8,151 nucleotides of DNA from Desulfobacula sp. (GTDB lineage: Bacteria > Desulfobacterota > Desulfobacteria > Desulfobacterales > Desulfobacteraceae). Positions 1 to 5,969 of the stretch are shown in pieces. The notes below the pieces were generated by a model. It searched no databases and had not been told where the DNA came from. It was given only the letters and a program-made list of their open reading frames with translations. The stretch is taken from positions 1 to 8,151 of the forward strand of contig JABIYQ010000457.1 in assembly GCA_018702715.1 (NCBI GenBank), read 5' to 3'. The position numbers and the translations under genes were made by a program. Position 1 is the first letter of the stretch; every line of letters starts with the position of its first letter.

Positions 1-159
1 GGGACTTCTTTTTACTTTACCATAAAGCATCCTGGAAAGTTCCATATCAGAACAAAACTTTGCAGCCCCGGTGACCTTTTCCACACCGTTCACATTACGT
101 TCAGATTTTCCGATATATTCATAATCATTATTATATTCATACTCATTTTTTACTTTCAT
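1..159 (-). CDS. Molybdenum hydroxylase large (molybdopterin-binding) subunit, N-terminal fragment
   Basis: Only the first 53 codons are in the window; the gene runs off the left edge. The peptide contains an IGKSERNVNGVEKVTGAAKF stretch followed by DMELSRMLYGKVKRSP. This matches the start of xanthine dehydrogenase/CO dehydrogenase large subunits (IG..V.RVDG..KVTG.A.Y..D...PGMLYGKVLRSP). In this family the subunit carries the molybdopterin cytosine dinucleotide cofactor and performs the hydroxylation. ATG 159 is the start: AAGGAG lies 9 bases upstream (169-174), overlapping the stop of the 2Fe-2S subunit gene 13 bases away, so the two are probably translationally coupled. The active-site loop, which separates CO dehydrogenases from aldehyde, purine or N-heterocycle hydroxylases, is outside the window, so the substrate cannot be called. 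The identity rests on a short N-terminus plus the order FAD, 2Fe-2S, Mo subunit, which is the classical coxMSL order. Confidence 0.87.
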   Translation of the reverse strand, partial: MKVKNEYEYNNDYEYIGKSERNVNGVEKVTGAAKFCSDMELSRMLYGKVKRSP

Positions 160-172
160 GTGAAAGAACTCC

Positions 173-649
173 TTATTTTGCAGCGGTTTCTTTTTTGGGT
201 TCAACACTGAGGACTGCTTTTACGATCTTATTGTATCCTGTGCACCGGCAGAGATTTCCTGAAAGGGCATGTCTGACTTCTTTTTCCGACGGGGCTGGAT
301 TTTCATCCAAAAATGATCTGCTCGCCATAATCATACCAGGTGTGCAATAACCGCACTGGAAAGCACCATGGTCGAGAAAGGCTTCCTGAACCGGATCTAA
401 TTCTTCTCCCTGAGCCAGTCCTTCAATCGTTTGAATGCTTTTTCCATTCATTTGAAGTGCAAGAATGATACAGGATTTAACAGCTTTCCCATCAGCACGT
501 ACAGTGCAGCCGCCGCATAATCCTTCGCCGCAGCCTTCCTTTGTTCCGGTTAATCCCAAGTGAGCACTTAAAAATTTTTTCAAGGTTGTTGCAGGATTGA
601 TTGTTGTCTCAATATGCTCCCCATTGACCTTTAAACTTAAGTTTTCCAT
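173..649 (-). CDS. Molybdenum hydroxylase small subunit, two [2Fe-2S] clusters (CoxS/XdhC-like)
   Basis: This 158-residue protein is the electron-transfer subunit of a heterotrimeric xanthine dehydrogenase-family enzyme, passing electrons from the molybdenum site to FAD. The N-terminal plant-ferredoxin-type domain (about 1-75) holds the first cluster: C40, C45 and C48 in GCGEGLCGGCTV, then C60. The C-terminal helical domain holds the second: C99 and C102 in QCGYCTPGM, then C134 and C136 in GNLCRCTGY. All eight cysteines are present and the length is typical. ATG 649 is preferred over an in-frame ATG at 685: it has AGGAG 7 bases upstream (657-661) and the family begins right at the ENLSLKVNG beta strand, while the 12 extra residues are basic and unlike the family. 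The usual CGACTV reads CGGCTV here, a mild variation. Its gene lies 64 bases after the FAD subunit gene and 13 bases before the large subunit gene. Confidence 0.96.
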   Translation of the reverse strand: MENLSLKVNGEHIETTINPATTLKKFLSAHLGLTGTKEGCGEGLCGGCTVRADGKAVKSCIILALQMNGKSIQTIEGLAQGEELDPVQEAFLDHGAFQCGYCTPGMIMASRSFLDENPAPSEKEVRHALSGNLCRCTGYNKIVKAVLSVEPKKETAAK

Positions 650-656
650 GATAGGT

Positions 657-661
657 CTCCT
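657..661 (-). promoter_or_regulatory. Ribosome binding site that fixes the 2Fe-2S subunit start
   Basis: On the minus strand AGGAG is followed by 7 bases and then ATG 649. The upstream in-frame ATG at 685 lies in an AT-rich linker with no comparable purine-rich site, so 649 is taken as the real start. Confidence 0.75.
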
Positions 662-713
662 GTCATGCCGTATTTTGAATTTCAAAAATGTTTAAAAAAA
701 ATGCCTAAAACGA

Positions 714-1586
714 TTATAACGTTCTGGCACGGGCAGCAGCCTCTTTAACGGTTCTTTCTACCAGAACCTTGGCAATATCCCTCTTAAATGCTTCTTTCCC
801 ATTCATATCACTCGTCGGCTGAATATCTTCGGATACTGCCTGTGCAGCTTTTTCAATAAGTGGGTCAGTAATTTTTTGCCCCCGAATGATTTCTTCTGCT
901 CTTTTGACTCTGGAAGGAAATGAATTTACCGCTCCCATTACAATGCGAATGTCATCACATGTTTCAGGACTGGATTCTTTCAACGTCAGATGTGTTGCAA
1001 CGCTCGCAACAGCCAGGTCGGTTTCCCTTATGGCAAATTTAATATGAATACCTCCATTCATAACTGCCTTGGGAACATGAATCTCGGTTAATATTTCATC
1101 TTGATTTATTATCGTTTCAAAGGAATCGATAAAAAAATTTTCAAGGCTTACCACCCGCTGGGTCTCAGCTCCTGTTAATGTTACCTCAGCTCCAAGGGCA
1201 ATGAGGGTCGGCGCAAGATCCGAGGCAGGATCAGCACTGCACAGGTTCCCGCCAACAGTTCCCCAGTTCCTTACTGCCACGGAAGCAAGGGTGTACTCCA
1301 TCTGAGCCAGCATGGGGAATTTATCCTGGATAACGTCTGATTTTTCCACGGACCTGTGTGTTGTAAGCCCACCAATTCGAAGCCCGTCGTCTTTAGAGTA
1401 ATTGATATAATCCAGGTCCATGATCCCTTTTATATCAATTATATAAGGAGGGCTTACAAGCCTTTGTTTCATCATGTTAACAAGGGTTTGACCCCCTGAA
1501 AGGACCTTGGCTTCTTCTCCATATTGGGCAAGCAATGCACAGGCTTGCTTTACATTTTTTGCAGGAAAGTATTGAAAGTCATCCAT
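714..1586 (-). CDS. Molybdenum hydroxylase medium subunit, FAD-binding (CoxM-like)
   Basis: This 290-residue flavoprotein subunit accepts electrons from the [2Fe-2S] subunit and hands them to the final acceptor. The N-terminal FAD-binding domain shows the two hallmark loops: SGGQTLVNMMKQRL at about 30-43 (family AGGQSLLP.MK.RL) and RNWGTVGGNLCSADPASD at about 106-123 (family TIGGN.a.ADPa.D), both of which contact FAD. The C-terminal third is the CO dehydrogenase flavoprotein C-terminal domain, with a typical IRIVMGAVNSFPSRVKRAEE strand and helix. Length is normal for the family. The start at ATG 1586 is supported by AAGGAA (1595-1600), which overlaps the TAA stop of the preceding CoxG-like gene, so translation is probably coupled. 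No 4Fe-4S insertion like that of 4-hydroxybenzoyl-CoA reductase beta subunits is visible, which argues against that subfamily. Confidence 0.95.
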   Translation of the reverse strand: MDDFQYFPAKNVKQACALLAQYGEEAKVLSGGQTLVNMMKQRLVSPPYIIDIKGIMDLDYINYSKDDGLRIGGLTTHRSVEKSDVIQDKFPMLAQMEYTLASVAVRNWGTVGGNLCSADPASDLAPTLIALGAEVTLTGAETQRVVSLENFFIDSFETIINQDEILTEIHVPKAVMNGGIHIKFAIRETDLAVASVATHLTLKESSPETCDDIRIVMGAVNSFPSRVKRAEEIIRGQKITDPLIEKAAQAVSEDIQPTSDMNGKEAFKRDIAKVLVERTVKEAAARARTL

Positions 1587-1598
1587 AAATTTTGTTCC

Positions 1599-2063
1599 TT
1601 ATGAATTAAAGGTTCTTGTTTGATTTAATTTGGCTTTAACTGCGTCAGCAAATTCCTTTCCCATTTTTTTTGCTTTTGATTTCATTATTCTGTCTCCAAA
1701 AGTTGCCAGACGGCCTACAATAGAAACTTCTGCCTGGTAAAAAACTTCAGTCTTGTTTTCAGCCAAACTTTTGAGTTTAATTTCGGTTTTCTGTTTAAAA
1801 TGTCCTAGATTCCTGATTTCTTTGCCTTGTCCTACAGTACGGATCAAACTGTGGGGGGTGGCTTCTTCAATTTTGGTGCGAACCTTAAATCTTGCTGAAA
1901 TAATACCAACCTTTGTTTTAACAATGCTGTCGTATTCATTTTCACCAATCAATTCCACACTCTCACATCCAGGTATACAAAGCCCTACCTTTTGGGCATC
2001 AAGAAGAAACTCATATAAATTTTCTATTGTTGTGGGAACTGTAAATGTTTCTGCAATCAGCAT
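1599..2063 (-). CDS. CoxG-family SRPBCC protein
   Basis: This is a 154-residue START/SRPBCC-fold protein of the CO dehydrogenase subunit G family. Diagnostic parts are the N-terminal strand and helix (ETFTVPTTIENLYEFLLD, 5-22), the CIPGCE motif (29-34, family C.PG.e), the KVGIISARFKV strands (51-61) and VGRLATFGDR (116-125, family GRLA.lG.r). In CO oxidizers CoxG is an accessory protein that links the molybdenum enzyme to the membrane or quinone pool. It is shorter than the CO-oxidizer versions and has no obvious C-terminal membrane anchor, so it may be a soluble quinone carrier or chaperone (inference). Start ATG 2063 has AAGGAG 5 bases upstream; an in-frame ATG at 2105 would add a tail overlapping the synthetase gene. 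It lies 10 bases after the acyl-CoA synthetase gene and 12 before the FAD subunit gene. Confidence 0.88.
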   Translation of the reverse strand: MLIAETFTVPTTIENLYEFLLDAQKVGLCIPGCESVELIGENEYDSIVKTKVGIISARFKVRTKIEEATPHSLIRTVGQGKEIRNLGHFKQKTEIKLKSLAENKTEVFYQAEVSIVGRLATFGDRIMKSKAKKMGKEFADAVKAKLNQTRTFNS

Positions 2064-2068
2064 ATGGA

Positions 2069-2074
2069 CTCCTT
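2069..2074 (-). promoter_or_regulatory. Ribosome binding site of the CoxG-like gene, overlapping the upstream stop codon
   Basis: On the minus strand AAGGAG begins within the TAA stop of the acyl-CoA synthetase gene and sits 5 bases before ATG 2063. This favours ATG 2063 over ATG 2105 and suggests translational coupling. Confidence 0.75.
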
Positions 2075-4218
2075 TATTTTTCTTTGAGGATAACAAGGGC
2101 ATCAAGGGCTTTTACACCTTGGCCATCATCAAGAACAATCAACGGGTTGATATCAATCTCGGCAATATAATCTTTCCAGTCGCAGGCTAATCGGGAAAGC
2201 CTTAATAATAGATTTTCAACAGCTTTAATATCACTGGGTGCTTTGCCGCGGATACCATTTAAAATGGGAAACCCCTTTATCTGTCTGACCATATTTTTGG
2301 CTTCTGATTTTGATAACGGAGTAATGCGAAGGGATATATCTTTTAATACCTCAACAAAAATTCCTCCCAGACCAAAAGCAATAATAGGGCCGAATTGAGG
2401 GTCCTGGGACATGCCGGCAATAACTTCAGTGCCGCCAATGACCATTTCCTGGACAGCTACCCCATTGATCTTTGCACTGGGATCATAGAGGAAGGCATTA
2501 TCAATTATTTCTTTATAGGATCTTGCAATATCTTTTGGGGAATTAATCCTGAGCCTGATCACATCTGCTTCTGTTTTGTGTAGAATGTCAGGAGAATCAA
2601 TTTTCAATACTACGGGGAAACCGACTTGTTCAGCAAAATTGACTGCATCATCAACGCAATTGACTATTTTTTCCCGGGTAACAGGGATGCCGTAAAGGTT
2701 TAATAATGCTTTGCTTTCATGCTCGCTTAAGCTCTTATCTGAAGCATCGAGTATTTTTTTAACCTTATTTTTATCAATGGATAAATCAGGCATATCGTTA
2801 TTTGTATTAGCAGGTTCTTCCTTGGCTGATTTTTTAGCCGCCATATGGTAATTAACCAGAGCCTTTACTGCTGCGGCACATCGGTCAGGAGATTTAAAAG
2901 ATGCAACTTCACTATTATTTAAGATTTGTATCCCGGGATTGGACAAACTTCCGGCTGCCCACCAGGCAACCACGGGTTTTTTAGAGTCTTTTGCTACTTC
3001 AAGCAGTTGCAATGCCCTGTTAACGCTTCCCTGTCCCGCAACCATGGACATGTTTATCTGAATAATATCAAAGTTCTCATCATCGATAAAATAATTAAAA
3101 CACCGTTTAAACATTTCAGGATCACTAAAGATTTGACCGGTCAGGTCAAAGGGATTGGCAACCTGTCCAAAGGAAGCCATCTCTTTTGAAGCAATCTCAA
3201 TCGTTTTTTTCGAGGGTTCAGGCACTGTCAGTCCTAATTTGGTATAATGATCTGCCATGATGATACCCGCCCCTCCTGAACTGCTCAGGATACCTATCCT
3301 GTTCCCTTCTGGTATCCGGTTTTTTGAAAACAGAGATGCCGTTTGAAATAATTCATCGTAGTTGCTAACCCTTATAACTCCCTTTTGTTTCAGGATGGCA
3401 TCAATAACGGAATCAGAACCGGTCATGGAACCTGTATGGGAGGCAGCAGCTTTTTTACCGACTTCAGTCTCTCCGATTTTTAAAACAATTATAGGTTTGC
3501 GATGCTTAAGGGCAAGTTCAGCAACTTTGATAAATTTTTCACCATCTTTGAACCCTTCGATGACGGCTGCAATAACCTTTGTCCGATCATCATGAAGAAC
3601 CAGATGCCTTATATAATCTGACACATCAAGGTCAGCTTCATTACCGCTGGAAATAAAATAACTCAATCCTATGCTGTTGTCCTGGGCTCGGTTTGCCATT
3701 GATCCTCCCAAAGCACCGCTTTGGGAAATAAATCCTATATTGCCCGGAATGAGGGACTCAGTTTCCATGAACTGGGAAAAAGAAAGTGCGATATTGTCAT
3801 TGAAATTAACCAGCCCGATGCAGTTGGGTCCACAGATTCTAATGTTTTTTGTTCGTGCCAGTTCCTTGAGTTTATCCTGTGCTTTTTTCCCTTCAATCCC
3901 CATTTCGGCAAACCCGGAGCTGAAAATAACAACAGACCCCACATTATTATCAGCACATTCGTTTAATACGGGAAAAACAAATTTTCCAGGAACTGCAACA
4001 AGAGCGCAATCTATATCCATGGGCACATCTGAAATGGCAGGATAGCATTTAACATTGTTGAGCTCTTTATACTTTGGATTTACAAGGGCCAGTTCACCTT
4101 TATACCCATGTTTAGTGAGATACTTAAATAACCGTCCTCCAATTCTTGTCGGACTTTCAGAAACTCCGATTATTGCTACGGATTTCGGTGTTAACAGTTT
4201 TGATAATTCAGGTGCCAT
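2074..4218 (-). CDS. ADP(NDP)-forming acyl-CoA synthetase, fused alpha and beta subunits
   Basis: This 714-residue enzyme interconverts acyl-CoA + NDP + Pi with free acid + CoA + NTP through phosphohistidine. The order matches the fused family: a CoA-binding Rossmann domain (about 6-130, start SVAIIGVSESPTRIGG, later GPNCIGLVN at 130-138), succinyl-CoA-ligase-like domains (about 155-450) with the phosphohistidine loop ASHTGSMTG around H261, a hydrophilic linker (about 460-485), and an ATP-grasp domain (about 490-714). The latter contains FPVVLKIDSPDILHKTE with second histidine H547, IGGTEVIAGMSQDPQFGPII (594-613) and the EIDINPL metal-site motif (687-693). After H547 the usual D-V-G-G-V reads E-A-D-V-I, a local variation. 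ATG 4218 has GGAGA 7 bases upstream. It is first in the leftward operon, behind a sigma-54 promoter. It could activate the substrate acid or recover ATP from an acyl-CoA; the sequence does not decide direction or substrate. Confidence 0.94.
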   Translation of the reverse strand: MAPELSKLLTPKSVAIIGVSESPTRIGGRLFKYLTKHGYKGELALVNPKYKELNNVKCYPAISDVPMDIDCALVAVPGKFVFPVLNECADNNVGSVVIFSSGFAEMGIEGKKAQDKLKELARTKNIRICGPNCIGLVNFNDNIALSFSQFMETESLIPGNIGFISQSGALGGSMANRAQDNSIGLSYFISSGNEADLDVSDYIRHLVLHDDRTKVIAAVIEGFKDGEKFIKVAELALKHRKPIIVLKIGETEVGKKAAASHTGSMTGSDSVIDAILKQKGVIRVSNYDELFQTASLFSKNRIPEGNRIGILSSSGGAGIIMADHYTKLGLTVPEPSKKTIEIASKEMASFGQVANPFDLTGQIFSDPEMFKRCFNYFIDDENFDIIQINMSMVAGQGSVNRALQLLEVAKDSKKPVVAWWAAGSLSNPGIQILNNSEVASFKSPDRCAAAVKALVNYHMAAKKSAKEEPANTNNDMPDLSIDKNKVKKILDASDKSLSEHESKALLNLYGIPVTREKIVNCVDDAVNFAEQVGFPVVLKIDSPDILHKTEADVIRLRINSPKDIARSYKEIIDNAFLYDPSAKINGVAVQEMVIGGTEVIAGMSQDPQFGPIIAFGLGGIFVEVLKDISLRITPLSKSEAKNMVRQIKGFPILNGIRGKAPSDIKAVENLLLRLSRLACDWKDYIAEIDINPLIVLDDGQGVKALDALVILKEK

Positions 4219-4263
4219 TGGACAATCTCCATTAAATCTAAGTAATCATAAATAATATAGAAG

Positions 4264-4279
4264 TGCAAATCTTATGCCA
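4264..4279 (-). promoter_or_regulatory. Sigma-54 (-24/-12) promoter of the acyl-CoA synthetase/molybdenum hydroxylase operon
   Basis: The minus strand reads TGGCATAAGATTTGCA, against the consensus TGGCAC-N5-TTGCW: ten of eleven defined positions match and the GG-N10-GC spacing is exact. With C of the -12 GC at 4265, transcription would start near 4253, leaving a 35-base leader before ATG 4218. A sigma-54 activator gene is divergently adjacent, and a candidate activator site (4353-4369) is centred about 108 bases upstream of the predicted start. Confidence 0.8.
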
Positions 4280-4332
4280 TTGTCAAGTACTATTCAAATC
4301 GACTTAAAATTCAATTAGTTTCAATTTTATAC

Positions 4333-4360
4333 TTGATCTCTAAATTTGGTTGTGTTTAAT
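4333..4360 (+). promoter_or_regulatory. Possible sigma-70-type promoter of the activator gene
   Basis: TTGATC (4333-4338) and TTTAAT (4355-4360) are separated by 16 bases upstream of ATG 4400. Both are imperfect -35 and -10 matches in an AT-rich spacer, where such matches arise easily, so this is weak. Its -10 lies inside the candidate activator site at 4353-4369. Confidence 0.3.
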
Positions 4361-4369
4361 TAGTAAACA
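4353..4369. promoter_or_regulatory. Candidate activator site TGTTTA-N5-TAAACA in the divergent spacer
   Basis: This is a perfect 6-bp inverted repeat with a 5-bp AT-rich spacer. The same half-sites with the same spacing recur at 7034-7050 (one mismatch) and 7075-7091 before the MttB-family gene. It is centred near -108 from the predicted sigma-54 start of the leftward operon, the usual range for enhancer-type activator sites. It also overlaps a possible -10 element of the activator's own gene, so autoregulation is plausible. That the local activator binds here is inference. Confidence 0.6.
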
Positions 4370-4399
4370 ATAAATAATCTATAGGCGGAGCGGCCATTA

Positions 4400-5764
4400 A
4401 TGGAAAATAATATTCTTCCCTTCAACTTAAACGGAAATGATTTAAGTGCCATTGCCATGTTTAATAATGGTAGTATCACTTATACAAATTCCGCCTTTGA
4501 AAAATTGTATAACCCATTAAAAATTGGGCTAAAAAATAAATTAAGACAATTGCTGTTCAGGTTGAATTCAGAACTTATGCAGTCGGGGAAAAAAGTTATA
4601 AAAAAAAATGTCGAATGGATTCCAAATCATGAAAAGATTCAAATTTTTGTATACTTATTAAACAAATCAAAATCCAGCAAAAACAGCATGCTCCTGGTGG
4701 CAGCCCCGAAAGAACCTGCCGGTAATCTTCCATTCTTTAATCCCGGACGGTCTGTGGATTTTGACAACTCACCTAAGGTAAAGCTTTCTTCAGCATTTTC
4801 ACGTCTAATTGGTGAAGACATCCATTTTAAAGCGGTTTTGTTCAAGGCTCAAAAAGCTGCCCAGAGTGATTATCCCATACTCATTAAAGGGGAAAGCGGC
4901 ACGGGCAAAGAAATCCTGGCAAGTACGATTCATGAGGCAGGCCGCCGCAGGAAAAAGAAATTTGTAGATATCAATTGTGCTGCTATTCCAGATCAGCTCA
5001 TTGATAGTGAATTATTCGGTTATGAAAAAGGAGCTTTTACAGGTGCATTGCCAGGTGGGCGCCATGGTTTGTTTGTGGAAGCAAATCATGGAACACTTTT
5101 TCTGGATGAAATAGCGGACGCATCTTTGCCCACACAGGCCAAACTTTTGAGAGTGCTGAATGAAGGGTATTTCAAACGGGTTGGAAGTATGAAAAATATC
5201 GAAGTTGATGTCAGGATTATCTCTGCAACAAATAAGGATCTTTTGCAAATGATAGAGGAAAATCATTTCCGCCAGGATTTGATTTACCGTCTGAATACTA
5301 TTACCATCAACCTTCCTCCACTGCGGGAACGCTACATGGACATACCTTTGCTGACCAATTTTTTTCTGGGAAAACATTCTAAAAGAATGGAACAAACCTT
5401 AAAATTTTCTGGCAACTGCCTTGAAGGACTTAAATCTTATCACTGGCCCGGAAATGTTCGCGAATTGAAAGGTGTGATAGACTATATGGTGACCATGGCA
5501 ACTGGAAGTGTGATAACCTCGAATCATTTTCCCGATTTCCTCCAGCACCAAAAGGGAGTTGCAGATGAACATACTGAATCCCAGTACTTTCAATTCAAAG
5601 ATGATAACGATTCTGATCTGCTCTCCAAAGCAGTTCAACAGGCGGAAAAACAGATCATTAAGGAAGTTTTGCAGCATGCAAAAAACAAATCCGAAGCGAT
5701 TAAGATACTTGGAACCAGCAGGCGAACATTTTATTCAAAATTAAAACTATATAATATGGAGTAA
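4400..5764 (+). CDS. Sigma-54-dependent transcriptional activator (PAS-like, AAA+, Fis-type HTH)
   Basis: This 454-residue bacterial enhancer-binding protein remodels sigma-54 RNA polymerase by ATP hydrolysis. The N-terminal region (about 10-105) resembles a small PAS-type sensor (LSAIAMFNNGSITYTNSAFEKLYN); there is no receiver domain, so it probably senses a ligand directly rather than through a kinase. The AAA+ domain (about 132-365) is intact: Walker A GESGTGKE (164-171), the sigma-54-contacting GAFTGA loop (211-216), Walker B GTLFLDEI (231-238), FRQDLIYRLN with arginine-finger residues (290-299) and sensor II WPGNVRELK (349-357). The C-terminus (about 405-450) is a Fis-type helix-turn-helix ending RRTFYSKLKLYNME. 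ATG 4400 has GGAG 9 bases upstream. It sits between the leftward operon and the rightward lyase and methyltransferase genes, all with sigma-54 promoters, so it is the probable local regulator. The effector is unknown. Confidence 0.96.
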   Translation: MENNILPFNLNGNDLSAIAMFNNGSITYTNSAFEKLYNPLKIGLKNKLRQLLFRLNSELMQSGKKVIKKNVEWIPNHEKIQIFVYLLNKSKSSKNSMLLVAAPKEPAGNLPFFNPGRSVDFDNSPKVKLSSAFSRLIGEDIHFKAVLFKAQKAAQSDYPILIKGESGTGKEILASTIHEAGRRRKKKFVDINCAAIPDQLIDSELFGYEKGAFTGALPGGRHGLFVEANHGTLFLDEIADASLPTQAKLLRVLNEGYFKRVGSMKNIEVDVRIISATNKDLLQMIEENHFRQDLIYRLNTITINLPPLRERYMDIPLLTNFFLGKHSKRMEQTLKFSGNCLEGLKSYHWPGNVRELKGVIDYMVTMATGSVITSNHFPDFLQHQKGVADEHTESQYFQFKDDNDSDLLSKAVQQAEKQIIKEVLQHAKNKSEAIKILGTSRRTFYSKLKLYNME

Positions 5765-5833
5765 CTGCTATTTTAATCAATTTCAGATATGGCTTAAAAA
5801 AGAAAACTCAAGATGGAAATGGACATTGATTGC

Positions 5834-5849
5834 TGGCACAATTTATGCT
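5834..5849 (+). promoter_or_regulatory. Sigma-54 (-24/-12) promoter of the HMGL-like lyase gene
   Basis: TGGCACAATTTATGCT matches TGGCAC-N5-TTGCW at ten of eleven defined positions with exact GG-N10-GC spacing; the only deviation is the first T of TTGC. It lies 70 bases after the activator's stop. The predicted start is near 5860, giving a leader of about 110 bases if translation begins at GTG 5970. No clear copy of the TGTTTA-N5-TAAACA repeat is visible upstream of it, so how it is activated is less clear than for the other two. Confidence 0.72.
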
Positions 5850-5957
5850 GTTATTAATGGGGTATGGCATTCATGGTAAATGGCTTTAGGGGAAAACCAG
5901 TATAAGAGAATTGATCAAAATACAAACAGACAAAATTATAATAAAAACAAATTTTAT

Positions 5958-5962
5958 GGGAG
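5958..5962 (+). promoter_or_regulatory. Ribosome binding site that decides the lyase start (GTG 5970)
   Basis: GGGAG is followed by 7 bases and then GTG 5970. The in-frame ATG at 5880 has no properly spaced purine-rich site and would add 30 asparagine- and lysine-rich residues with no counterpart in HMG-CoA lyases, whose N-termini begin just before the first barrel strand. Confidence 0.7.
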
Positions 5963-5969
5963 TTCTAAG

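Noticed and set aside
673..687. Short perfect palindrome TTTTGAA-T-TTCAAAA in the gap between the FAD and 2Fe-2S subunit genes
   Set aside because: It is AT-only apart from one G-C pair, in a very AT-rich linker; with no matching copy elsewhere it is probably chance.
1753..2190. 145-codon open frame on the plus strand opposite the CoxG-like gene
   Set aside because: It lies antisense to the CoxG-like gene and the end of the synthetase gene, both clearly supported by family motifs and ribosome sites; its peptide shows no family resemblance.
3671..4045. Overlapping open frames on both strands inside the acyl-CoA synthetase gene
   Set aside because: They are shadows of a long, well-conserved coding frame and have no ribosome sites or recognisable domains.
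5880..5969. N-terminal extension of the lyase from ATG 5880
   Set aside because: The 30 added residues are Asn/Lys-rich low complexity, the ATG lacks a spaced ribosome site, and GTG 5970 has GGGAG at the right distance and fits family N-termini.
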